A DNA stretch of 42,905 bases from a virus. This document shows positions 13,680 to 21,753 of the stretch, one piece after another. Numbering within the stretch: the stretch's first letter is position 1; each line of letters starts with the position of its first letter. The notes under the pieces are model-generated. The model was not told the DNA's origin. It saw only the letters and a program-made list of their open reading frames with translations, and ran no database searches. The DNA lies in IMG/VR virus record IMGVR_UViG_3300025099_000044, positions 1-42,905 of that record; one strand, written 5' to 3'. Position numbers and translations under genes: made by a program.

Positions 13680-15425
13680 TTAGCTCTCCGTCCAACTGTT
13701 AGCAGGATCAGTCGAATATCGTGAATTATGTGCGTCTGCTGAAGCAACATTTGTTACCTTATATCCGTTTGCTGACGCTGGATCAAATGTTACTCTTTCA
13801 TAAATAGTTGTATTAAAGTTACCTGAAGTATTTCTAGAGGTATTGTATGTAGTCGTAGTACTGTGTGTTGTATTATATGTTGTTGTTGTACTATGAGATG
13901 TCGCAGTAGCCCGAGTCGTATTATATGTAGTCGTTGTAGTCTGCGAAGTATTAAATGTAGTTGTTGTATTGTGCGAAGTATTATACGTAGTCGTCGTAGT
14001 ATTAGACGTTGCTGTATCGCGTGTAGTATTATATGTAGTTGTAGTATCCTTAGAAGTAGACCATTCTGTAGTCGTACTTTTAGAAGTAGCAAAAGTAGTT
14101 GTAGTATTAAACGTAGTTGTAGTACTGTGCGAAGTACTAGCAGTAGTCGTAGTAGTCTGTGACGTATTAAACGTAGTCGTTGTAGTCTGTGATGTATTAA
14201 ACGTAGTCGTTGTAGTCTGTGATGTATTAAACGTAGTAGTAGTGTCGTGAGTAGTATTGTAAGTAGTCGTAGTACTATGAGATGTACCATAAGTAGTTGT
14301 AGTACTCTTTGACGTATTATAACTAGTTGTTGTGCTTTTTGTAGTATTATAACTAGTTGTTGTAGACTTCGAAGTACCATAAGTAGTTGTAGTACTCTTT
14401 GACGTACCGTAAGTAGTTGTAGTACTGTGCGAGGTACCGAAAGAAGTATTACGACTTGTAGTCCAACTTGTAGTATAACTTGTAGTGTGACTTGTGCTAT
14501 TTGAGTTATTTACTGTAGTAATTCTTTGATATTGGTTGTGTTTACCCCAATATGTCCACCAACTAGTAGAAACACCTGTATTATATGAAGTGGTATAACT
14601 TGTAGTACGAGAAGTAGTCCACGAAGTACTACGAGATGTATTATAACTTGTTGTAGTACTCTTTGACGTATTATAACTTGTTGTGGTACTATGAGATGTA
14701 TTATAACTTGTTGTTGTACTGTGCGAAGTACCGTAAGTAGTTGTAGTACTGTGTGACGTACCATAAGTAGTTGTAGTACTATGAGATGTATTATAACTAG
14801 TTGTTGTAGACTTTGAAGTACTATAAGTAGTTGTAGTGGTTTTCGAAGTAGACCAAGTAGTTGTAGTATCTTTAGAAGTAGACCAAGTAGTTGTAGTATC
14901 TTTAGAAGTAGACCAAGTAGTTGTAGTATCCGCAGAAGTATTATAAGTAGTAGTAGTAGAATTTGAAGTACTTATAGTAGATGTTGTATTATAAGTAGTC
15001 GTAGTTGACTGCGACGTATTGAATGTAGTCGTAGTAGTTTTCGAAGTATTAAACGTAGTCGTAGTGTTATACGTAGTAGTAGTGTCGTGAGTAGTATTAT
15101 AAGTAGTTGAAGTAGTTTTAGACGTAGACCAAGTAGTTGTAGTATCGTGCGTAGTACTAAATGTTGTTGTCGTGTTATAAGTAGTTGTGGTACTTTTTGT
15201 AGTATTATAAGTAGTAGTTGTACTGTTTGAAGTACTAAAAGTTGTAGCGTATGTACCTGAAGTTTGTTGGGCTGTTCCGTAGATTGCGCTCCACGAAGTT
15301 GTTAAAGATCCGTCAGTTTCCTTTACTACAATATAATTGACCATATGGAGAGTACCAGCAGTTGCTTTGATGGCAATTGCTTTTGGTTCCTCTATCGCAT
15401 CTACGCTCCAAATTTTTATAGCCAT
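13680..15425 (-). CDS. Thr/Ser/Asn-rich decapeptide-repeat virion protein, probable fibre or adhesin
   Basis: The 581-aa product starts at ATG 15425 with AAAGGAG upstream. The first ~60 residues (MAIKIWSVDAIEEPKAIAIK at the start) and last ~50 are ordinary; the rest is about 40 copies of a ten-residue unit, T-[ST]-[KHQ]-[SDT]-T-T-T-[TS]-[YFW]-[NSG]. Some shortened six-residue units occur. Most units end in Asn followed by T-[ST], an N-x-S/T sequon. At the exact middle (about residues 280-310) the repeat is broken by an aromatic, basic insert, WWTYWGKHNQYQR, flanked by TS-rich half units. No signal peptide or membrane segment is seen. The regular spacing of Thr and aromatic residues suggests a beta-solenoid or stacked beta fibre. 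Position at the end of the fibre operon suggests a surface fibre. Function is inferred. Confidence 0.85.
   Translation of the reverse strand: MAIKIWSVDAIEEPKAIAIKATAGTLHMVNYIVVKETDGSLTTSWSAIYGTAQQTSGTYATTFSTSNSTTTTYNTTKSTTTTYNTTTTFSTTHDTTTTWSTSKTTSTTYNTTHDTTTTYNTTTTFNTSKTTTTTFNTSQSTTTTYNTTSTISTSNSTTTTYNTSADTTTTWSTSKDTTTTWSTSKDTTTTWSTSKTTTTTYSTSKSTTTSYNTSHSTTTTYGTSHSTTTTYGTSHSTTTSYNTSHSTTTSYNTSKSTTTSYNTSRSTSWTTSRTTSYTTSYNTGVSTSWWTYWGKHNQYQRITTVNNSNSTSHTTSYTTSWTTSRNTSFGTSHSTTTTYGTSKSTTTTYGTSKSTTTSYNTTKSTTTSYNTSKSTTTTYGTSHSTTTTYNTTHDTTTTFNTSQTTTTTFNTSQTTTTTFNTSQTTTTTASTSHSTTTTFNTTTTFATSKSTTTEWSTSKDTTTTYNTTRDTATSNTTTTTYNTSHNTTTTFNTSQTTTTTYNTTRATATSHSTTTTYNTTHSTTTTYNTSRNTSGNFNTTIYERVTFDPASANGYKVTNVASADAHNSRYSTDPANSWTES
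13835..15236 (-). repeat. 30-bp tandem coding repeat array in the Thr-rich protein gene
   Basis: About 40 imperfect 30-bp units encode the decapeptide repeat. Units at 14851-14880 and 14881-14910 are identical, and 14911-14940 differs from them at only three bases. Units at 14161-14250 are also nearly identical. Elsewhere Thr codons alternate (ACT, ACA, ACG), which keeps DNA identity lower than protein identity. Truncated 18-bp units are scattered through it. The array is interrupted at about 14505-14585 by the aromatic cassette. Near-identical runs are sites where copy number could change by slippage or recombination. Confidence 0.9.
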
Positions 15426-15436
15426 TAGTTACTCCT

Positions 15437-18400
15437 TTAGATGACGTACCAAACATGACCAGTTAATTTCCCACTTCCAGAAGTTGGAGCCGAGGTAACA
15501 ATGTTGTGAGCACTAACATCTCCAGCCGGGGTAGAAAGTTCACCTGCACCTTTAATTTGGAAAGACTTTTGCATACTATTTCCATTTCTAGTATAAAAGT
15601 CCAAACCACCTCTTCTAGAAGTACCCGATCCTGGATCTTGTGCAATACCTACCATATAGGCATATTCAAACTCTTGTGCTGATCCATCTTTATCATCACC
15701 CATGAACCTAATTTGACCCATCCAAGCATTATCAGGTATTCCTGCGTTATTGCTGTCATCACTATAAAAAGTTAATCTACCAGCACCATCTGTAACAGAT
15801 GATGTATTATGGTTGTTTTCTATTTTTAGTTCTGGTTCTAATGCTCCTGAGCCTGTTGCTTTATATAAGTGAAGTAATGTATCAGGGGCATTTGTTCCAA
15901 TACCCATATGACCTGAAGTATTAATACGCATTCTTTCTGAATAACTGTTATTTGAACCCGTATTAACTTGAACAGTTAAACCACCATCATGTCCTACAAA
16001 TTTTGCACCCTTACCTTCATTACCATCACCAGTAATTTTAATTGTGCCATCACCACTTGCAGAGTGAACATGGAGAGCATTATCAGGTGTAGTAGTTCCT
16101 AAACCTAGTCCTGTAGCCGTTAGTGTCATTTGGTCAGCATCATTAATAGTAAATGTATGTGCATCTCCTGAGACAACTCCATAATTCAAACCACCACTAT
16201 GTCCAACAATAGACTGCTCATCTGTACCAGACTCAAGTGTAATTTTACAATCACTTGAATTTGTTATATGTAAATCAGAAGCTGGAGCCGATTGATTCAT
16301 TCCTATTCTATTAGTAGATGCATCTACAAATAGTGCATGAGTATTACTATCAGATTCAACTCTAAAGTCTACATCTGCACCACTTTCATTAACGGTTACT
16401 GCACCATCAACACTTAATCCAGTCAAAGTTCCAAGACTTGTTATTGCTGATTGTGCTGCTTGAGTTACAGTTAAAGCTGTTCCTGAAGCATTACCAGTTA
16501 CATTACCAGTCAAGTTACCAGTAAATGTTGAAGTAACACCTGTAGCTGTTAACATTCCTGTACCAGCATTATATGTTATTCCAGCATCTGTTTTCGGTCC
16601 TAAATCACCAGTTGCTGAATCAAAGAGAGCAACATAAGCAGATGTATCTGTTGTATCTGCAACGGTTACTGTTGCTGGTACTATATTCGCTGTACCATCA
16701 AAAGATGTCCCACCAATAGTTCTTGCATTTGCTAAAGCTGTTGCTGTTGCGGCATTACCTGTTGCGCTTCCTGCAGTACCACTTACATTACCTGTTACGT
16801 TACCAGTTAAGTTACCAGTAAAAGTTGTTGATGTAAGATTACCGTCACTTGGATTATATGTAAATCCTGAATCTGTTTCTATACCCTGTGAACCAGATAC
16901 TCCATCTACGAAGACTGGGTAAACTGTTTCATCAGTTGAATTATTAGCAGTTGCTGTAACGTTTGTTGCAAGCGTCGCTGTTCCTGTTGTATCTTGATCT
17001 CCTGCAGTATTAACACCTGGCAAGTTAATATTAGCTGTACCGTCAAATGATACTCCACCTATTGTTCTTGCAGTTGCAAGTGCTGTAGCAGTACCTGCTA
17101 AACCTGTAGTGTCTTGGTTAAGAGTGCCAATGACTAAATCAATTGTATTATCTGCGTCCTGATAAGTAGCGGTTATATTTGTTTCAGTATTAGAACTAAA
17201 CATTGCTCCTGCTGTATCAGCAATATATTCTGCTAATGTTGTTCCATCAACTGTAATTGCATCTGCTTCTAGTGTTCCGTCAATATCCGCATCGCCTGAT
17301 ATATCAAGACTTGTTGCATCTACTTCACCTGCTACTGTAACTACACCACTTGATAGTGTAATTAAATCTGTGTCGCCTGTGTGTCCAATTACTGCACCAT
17401 CAATTACAACATTGTCTACAGTAAGTGCTGTTAAAGTGCCAAGGCTTGTTATGTTTGTTTGAGCTGCTGTTGTAACTGTAGCAGCAGTACCACTCGTATT
17501 ACCAGTTACATTACCAGTAACATTACCTTCTATATCTGCTACTAACGTTGCTTTTGCATATCCTGTACCACCTGTATTTACAGTAGTTGTAGGAGCCGCT
17601 TGATTGTCTTTAAATAATTTCCATTTACCAGAGTCGTTAGCATCTCTAAATAAACCACCATATAAATCTTGAGATCCAGAAGTATCATATAACCCATATA
17701 AACCAATATCTACTGCATCAGCAGAATTATTTGTAGTTGCCAATGCTATTAAAGGATCAGCAACATTTATTGTTGTACTAGAAACTGTGGTTGTAGTTCC
17801 TGATACTGTTAAGTCACCCGCGATTGTTACATCATCTGGTAAACCGATGGTAACTGTTCCAGAACTTTCTGCGACAGTTACTTCGTTTGATGTTCCAGCA
17901 AAAGTCATAGTTCCACCTAAGGCAGTTGCTGTGCTATTAGATCCGTCTGAAATTGTTATCGCTGAATTTGCGAGTTTAGCGTTTGCTATACTTCCAGCTA
18001 AATGATCATTAGTAACCTGAGCATCATCTATATGTCTAGTAAGAATACTATTTTGTGCGATTTTAGTGCCATCTATTGCGTTATCCGCTACATTACTGGT
18101 TGCTATTGTATTAGCCGCAATTTCTGTAGTTGTTACACTACCTGCTACTATCGAAGCCGTAACGACTGAATTAGTTGCTAATTGATCTGCTCCAACTGCG
18201 TCATCTGCTATCATAGATTGTTCTACTGCGTCTGATTGTATTGTTGCAGCTGCAGTTACGTTTCCGCTACCAGTAAATGAAGGCGAAGTCCAAACGACAT
18301 CTCCCGTCATTCCAATAGTTCTTCCAGTAGCTAATGCTGTTGCTGTATCTGCATTACCTGTAACATCACCGACTACATCACCTGTAAAACCAGCTGAAGT

Positions 18401-19489
18401 AATTGTACCTAGTGAAGATCCTCCATCTGCAAAAGTGACTGTGCCACTATCAGCATCTAATGTTATACCACCAGCTGAATCAAGAGTAACTGTTGTTCCT
18501 GCAAGTTCTGCTGTACCATCTGCTGTAATTTGAATATTACCTGCAGCTGCTGCTGTATCGGTTGTAGCTATATCTAGTGTTCCATTAGTACCTACTGTTA
18601 TTGTAGCAGTATCGTCAGTAGAACCAGTCATTGTAATAACTTTTCCGTCTACTGCTACATCATCAACTGTTAACGCTGTTAAAGTACCTAAACTTGTTAT
18701 ATTTGACTGAGCCGCTCCTGTTACTGTAGCTGCTGTACCACTTGCATTACCTGTAAGGTTACCAGTAACATTACCTGTAATTGTAGCAGTAACACCAGTA
18801 GTTGTTAACATACCTGTTGAAGGATTATAGTTTAGTCCTGTGTCTGTTTCAGCTCCTTGTGGTCCAGTTGCACCATCAACAAATACTGGATAAACAGTTT
18901 CATTAGCTGAATTATTTGCAGTTGCTGTAAATGTTCCTGCATTTCCAGTAGTGTCTTGGTTAAGAGTATCAACTGTTAAATCTATTGTTCCGTCGCCGTC
19001 TTGATATTGTGCTGTTATACCTGTTTCAGTATTTGAAGTAAACATCGCTCCAACAACGTCTTGAATTTCTTCGTCTGTTTTTCCTAAGTCGGTTCCCCAA
19101 GCTATATCAGTTCCGTCTGATTTAAGTACTTGTCCACTTGAACCCGCAGCTAGTAATGAAGGGTCTCCACTTGCATCTCCTACAATAATTTTACCACGAG
19201 CAATACCCGCTAATTGAGCAATACCTATTGAATCATTAGCTATTTGATCTGCTGTTATTTGATTATCGTCTATATGTCTAGTAAGAATACTATTTGAAGC
19301 AATTTTAGTACCATCTATAGCATTGTCTGAGATGTTTGCTAAGGCAATAGTGTTTGCCGCCAGTTCTCTGCTAGTAATAGCATTTTCAGCTATTTTTACA
19401 GCAGTGATCGCGTTATCTGCTATTAAGGTGTTTGTAATAGCATTATCCGATGGGAAAGAGTCCGTTGGTCGTCTACCTATATAAGCCAT
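15437..19489 (-). CDS. Large modular tail fibre protein, 1350 aa
   Basis: Structural adhesin assembled from repeated fibre modules. The N-terminus carries NAIT/DNAI-type repeats (IADNAITAVKIAENAIT), the kind that makes trimeric left-handed fibres, and a second block of them occurs near residues 420-500. Three copies of a module containing GTLTALTVD plus the GNVTGN-type ladder follow, with a DLTVSGTTTTVSSTT module in between. The C-terminus changes to a globular region with RMRINTSGHMGIGTNAP and SGKLTGHVWYVI, resembling phage fibre knobs. The gene is preceded by GGAGACAACATA. Its start overlaps the previous stop (TAATG). It probably forms a long receptor-binding fibre. No intramolecular chaperone (S74) Ser-Lys motif was recognised. 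Confidence 0.9.
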   Translation of the reverse strand: MAYIGRRPTDSFPSDNAITNTLIADNAITAVKIAENAITSRELAANTIALANISDNAIDGTKIASNSILTRHIDDNQITADQIANDSIGIAQLAGIARGKIIVGDASGDPSLLAAGSSGQVLKSDGTDIAWGTDLGKTDEEIQDVVGAMFTSNTETGITAQYQDGDGTIDLTVDTLNQDTTGNAGTFTATANNSANETVYPVFVDGATGPQGAETDTGLNYNPSTGMLTTTGVTATITGNVTGNLTGNASGTAATVTGAAQSNITSLGTLTALTVDDVAVDGKVITMTGSTDDTATITVGTNGTLDIATTDTAAAAGNIQITADGTAELAGTTVTLDSAGGITLDADSGTVTFADGGSSLGTITSAGFTGDVVGDVTGNADTATALATGRTIGMTGDVVWTSPSFTGSGNVTAAATIQSDAVEQSMIADDAVGADQLATNSVVTASIVAGSVTTTEIAANTIATSNVADNAIDGTKIAQNSILTRHIDDAQVTNDHLAGSIANAKLANSAITISDGSNSTATALGGTMTFAGTSNEVTVAESSGTVTIGLPDDVTIAGDLTVSGTTTTVSSTTINVADPLIALATTNNSADAVDIGLYGLYDTSGSQDLYGGLFRDANDSGKWKLFKDNQAAPTTTVNTGGTGYAKATLVADIEGNVTGNVTGNTSGTAATVTTAAQTNITSLGTLTALTVDNVVIDGAVIGHTGDTDLITLSSGVVTVAGEVDATSLDISGDADIDGTLEADAITVDGTTLAEYIADTAGAMFSSNTETNITATYQDADNTIDLVIGTLNQDTTGLAGTATALATARTIGGVSFDGTANINLPGVNTAGDQDTTGTATLATNVTATANNSTDETVYPVFVDGVSGSQGIETDSGFTYNPSDGNLTSTTFTGNLTGNVTGNVSGTAGSATGNAATATALANARTIGGTSFDGTANIVPATVTVADTTDTSAYVALFDSATGDLGPKTDAGITYNAGTGMLTATGVTSTFTGNLTGNVTGNASGTALTVTQAAQSAITSLGTLTGLSVDGAVTVNESGADVDFRVESDSNTHALFVDASTNRIGMNQSAPASDLHITNSSDCKITLESGTDEQSIVGHSGGLNYGVVSGDAHTFTINDADQMTLTATGLGLGTTTPDNALHVHSASGDGTIKITGDGNEGKGAKFVGHDGGLTVQVNTGSNNSYSERMRINTSGHMGIGTNAPDTLLHLYKATGSGALEPELKIENNHNTSSVTDGAGRLTFYSDDSNNAGIPDNAWMGQIRFMGDDKDGSAQEFEYAYMVGIAQDPGSGTSRRGGLDFYTRNGNSMQKSFQIKGAGELSTPAGDVSAHNIVTSAPTSGSGKLTGHVWYVI
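18027..18053 (-). repeat. 27-bp direct repeat within fibre gene (copy 1; copy 2 at 19269-19295)
   Basis: The 27 bases here are identical to those at 19269-19295, about 1.24 kb away, and both encode NSILTRHIDD in the same frame. Flanking sequence encoding NAIDGTKIA is also similar. The fibre therefore contains a duplicated NAIT-type module with a recently conserved core. This provides homology for deletion or duplication of about 1.24 kb of the fibre by recombination. Confidence 0.9.
19269..19295 (-). repeat. 27-bp direct repeat within fibre gene (copy 2)
   Basis: Partner of the repeat at 18027-18053. It sits near the N-terminal end of the fibre, in the first NAIT-type block. Identity between the copies is exact over 27 bases and imperfect beyond. 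Confidence 0.9.
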
Positions 19490-19824
19490 TATGTTGTCTC
19501 CATGTACGATATAAGTGTATCGACAGAACTTGCTGTATCTGATGTCACCTTAAGTATATCTCCTGCCTCTAGTACTACCTTTTGATCTCCACCAACGGCT
19601 ACTAGAGAGCCTCCTTCAAATATTTCTGCTTCTTTTACCATATAGTAATGAGCTGATGCAGAGCTATCATATAATCTAATACTAACTCTTATAGGGCTAG
19701 TACTTGTTAAATTTGCGCAAGTAAGTCCAATTATAGTAGCAGTAGTAGAACTAGGACAAGTGTATACGGAAGCTTCAGAAGTCCCCGTAGCTGCTGCCCC
19801 TATTACTTTAAATGCGTTTGCCAT
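19489..19824 (-). CDS. Small virion/fibre-associated protein, 111 aa
   Basis: The product (MANAFKVIGAAATGTSEASV at its start) is an all-beta protein with TTATIIGLTCANLTS, a strand-rich middle, and a C-terminal EAGDILKVTSDTASSVD. Proteins of this size and pattern are common beside fibres of marine phages and are taken as structural. A single Cys-containing loop (TCAN) is present. The stop shares one base with the start of the 1350-aa fibre gene, so translation is likely coupled. It may be a fibre adaptor or decoration protein; a precise role is not known. Confidence 0.75.
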   Translation of the reverse strand: MANAFKVIGAAATGTSEASVYTCPSSTTATIIGLTCANLTSTSPIRVSIRLYDSSASAHYYMVKEAEIFEGGSLVAVGGDQKVVLEAGDILKVTSDTASSVDTLISYMETT

Positions 19825-19828
19825 TTTA

Positions 19829-20023
19829 TTATCCTAACGCTATAGCCATAGCGATTGCTTCATCTACTGCAGCACCTGCAACATCTACAATGTCATTGTT
19901 TGTTTTGCGAAGATATATTTTACCATCAACGGCACTAACTGCTAATTCTCCTACAACTATATCACTAGTAGTTGGAGCATTGGTATTAGTCTCGTTGCGT
20001 TTTAATTTAAATACTTGAGCCAT
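19829..20023 (-). CDS. Short fibre-type protein, 64 aa
   Basis: The product (MAQVFKLKRNETNTNAPTTS at its start) matches the N-terminal module of marine fibre proteins: a basic K-x-K-R start, then ELAVSAVDGKIYLRKTN, as in the neighbouring 439-aa protein (VIKIKRTTGTTAPSSLNAGE). It lacks the rest of the fibre and ends in an Ala-rich helix (AGAAVDEAIAMAIALG). It is either a short adaptor or the remnant of a fibre's attachment domain. The start is directly next to the 439-aa gene's stop. Confidence 0.75.
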   Translation of the reverse strand: MAQVFKLKRNETNTNAPTTSDIVVGELAVSAVDGKIYLRKTNNDIVDVAGAAVDEAIAMAIALG

Positions 20024-21342
20024 TAGCTGTATGTTCCTCCATCAATAGCTTGCATAACCCAGGCACTACCATCAGATACTGGTATATATCCAGCTGATCC
20101 TGCGGCAGTTAGTCCTGTTCCACCTTTATTTATTGCTATTGCTGTACCTTCCCATACACCTGTAGCGATTGTTCCAATCGACGTTAGATTAGAAAGAGTG
20201 TCTATTGCGTTTTCAATTGTTGCTTCCGTTGTAGCATCTATATTATCAATATTTGTAAGTGTTAATGTACCCGAAGAATCACTAAACGGATAAGAGTCAC
20301 CAATTTTTAAACCACTTCCTCCACCTACTGTTTCGATGTTTGCCATTAATGTTGATTGAGTACCAGAAAAAGTACTGCTACTATCTGTAGCTGCGTGTAG
20401 CATAGCAAATTTACCACTTGAATCGTCCCAACCCATAAAGGCAAGTTTTGCACCACCAGAGTTGTATTTCATTTTAATACCACGATCAAGGTTATCATCT
20501 GAACCAGATTCGCCTAATTCAAATACAGGATCTGCTATAGAAACTGTTGTTGAGTTTACGGTTGTAGTAGTACCAGAAACTGTTAAATCTCCTGTAACTG
20601 TTAAGTTATCATTGACTGTAGTTTCAGAAGTTGTATGTCCAATAGAAATTGGAACACCTGAGGTTGCTGTACCTATTGCTATACCACCTGTGGTATCTGT
20701 AGTATCAATATCAATGTCATCTGTTGCATCAATATCAAAAGTAGTAGCGTTTATATCTACTGCTCCATCTACAGTTAGTGATCCATCTATGTCTGTATTA
20801 TCTAAGTTGGTTGTTCCATCAATATCAACATCACCCGAAACATCTAAGCTTCCAGCATCTAGTTCACCTGTTAAAGTAATATTTCTAAAACTAGCAATAT
20901 CTTTGTTTCCGTCTACAACTACAGCTTTACTTGCTACTACTGTACCAGCTGAAGAACCGTCTAATAGATTAAGTTCTGCTGCTGTAGAAGTTACTCCATC
21001 TAATATATTTAATTCAGCCGCTGTTGAAGTGACTAAAGTATCGGAACCAGAAGTTCCTATGTATAATGCTGGGGTTCTAACTTCTGAAGTCGATTTATTT
21101 GCGTCTACAATTAATACCGAACTTGCTGTTGTAGTACCATGTGCATGATCCATTAAATTGCTAAAGTAATTACCGCCAATTACTGTTACAGCATTTGAAT
21201 TTGCAGGGTCTCCAATAAATAGCCGTTGTCCCATGTTGCCCTGAGTACCAGCGCCACCTGAAAATGCTAATTCTCCTGCGTTTAACGAACTAGGTGCGGT
21301 TGTTCCTGTCGTTCTTTTAATTTTAATTACATTTGTTGCCAT
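20023..21342 (-). CDS. Tail fibre protein, 439 aa
   Basis: Fibre with a basic N-terminal attachment module (MATNVIKIKRTTGTTAPSSL), an AELNILDGVTSTAAELNLLD repeat of a kind widespread in phage fibres, and Asp-rich ladders (VDIDGTTNLDNTDIDGSLTV). It also has a GDLTVSGTTTTVNSTTVS module that is clearly shared with the 1350-aa fibre. The C-terminal part has KFAMLHAATDSSSTFSGTQS and ends in AIDGGTYS. A similar DGG-[ST]-[FY] ending closes the next protein. It is probably a receptor-binding or side fibre. It is transcribed from the promoter at 22113-22141 with its neighbours. Confidence 0.85.
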   Translation of the reverse strand: MATNVIKIKRTTGTTAPSSLNAGELAFSGGAGTQGNMGQRLFIGDPANSNAVTVIGGNYFSNLMDHAHGTTTASSVLIVDANKSTSEVRTPALYIGTSGSDTLVTSTAAELNILDGVTSTAAELNLLDGSSAGTVVASKAVVVDGNKDIASFRNITLTGELDAGSLDVSGDVDIDGTTNLDNTDIDGSLTVDGAVDINATTFDIDATDDIDIDTTDTTGGIAIGTATSGVPISIGHTTSETTVNDNLTVTGDLTVSGTTTTVNSTTVSIADPVFELGESGSDDNLDRGIKMKYNSGGAKLAFMGWDDSSGKFAMLHAATDSSSTFSGTQSTLMANIETVGGGSGLKIGDSYPFSDSSGTLTLTNIDNIDATTEATIENAIDTLSNLTSIGTIATGVWEGTAIAINKGGTGLTAAGSAGYIPVSDGSAWVMQAIDGGTYS

Positions 21343-21351
21343 TTATCTATC

Positions 21352-21753
21352 CTAAAATGATCCACCATCTAAGGTGAAGGCTGTGGGAGATGATCCCCCG
21401 GCTGAGGCAATGATATGCCACTCATAGCCGCCTGATACTTGTCTATATACTTTTAATTCTTCGTTTGCAGTATCATACCACAAATCGCCCTCTCCTAGAT
21501 TATCACCAGAAGGGGTTGAGCTTTGTCTAAAAAATTGGTCAGCTAAGTCTGCTAATGCATCTTGTAAGTTTCCACCCGGTAAAGTACCTGTTGCACTATA
21601 AGTAACATCAGTTGCTAAACTAGCTGCTAGTGTTAAATCATAAGAAGTATCCACTGTTATAGGGTTATCACTCCTATCTAATGTAACGGTATTTGTTGTA
21701 GTATCTACTGTTACATATGTTGGAGTTTCTGTTACTGTTACAGTTATAGCCAT
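21352..21753 (-). CDS. Fibre-associated structural protein, 133 aa
   Basis: All-beta protein starting with strand repeats (TVTVTETPTYVTVDTTTNT). It then has a short helix (LQDALADLADQFFRQS) and the segment GEGDLWYDTANEELKVYR, which is a common fibre/baseplate signature in marine phages. It ends FTLDGGSF, similar to the 439-aa fibre's ending. The start shares its first base with the stop of the upstream gene. It is likely an attachment or spacer module for the fibres, and its exact role is not known. Confidence 0.75.
   Translation of the reverse strand: MAITVTVTETPTYVTVDTTTNTVTLDRSDNPITVDTSYDLTLAASLATDVTYSATGTLPGGNLQDALADLADQFFRQSSTPSGDNLGEGDLWYDTANEELKVYRQVSGGYEWHIIASAGGSSPTAFTLDGGSF

Noticed and set aside
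13863-14250. Open frames on the plus strand through the Thr-repeat array
   Set aside because: They are Cys/Val/Ser-rich mirror readings of the 30-bp repeats, with no ribosome site, and lie antisense to a clearly coding array.
13790-14764. Leu/Val/Arg/Gln-rich alternative frames on the minus strand in the repeat gene
   Set aside because: Shadow translations of the repeat in another frame; composition is an artefact of the repeat and they lack starts in context.
13680-15425. Diversity-generating retroelement target in the repeat protein
   Set aside because: No reverse transcriptase or template repeat is present in the window.
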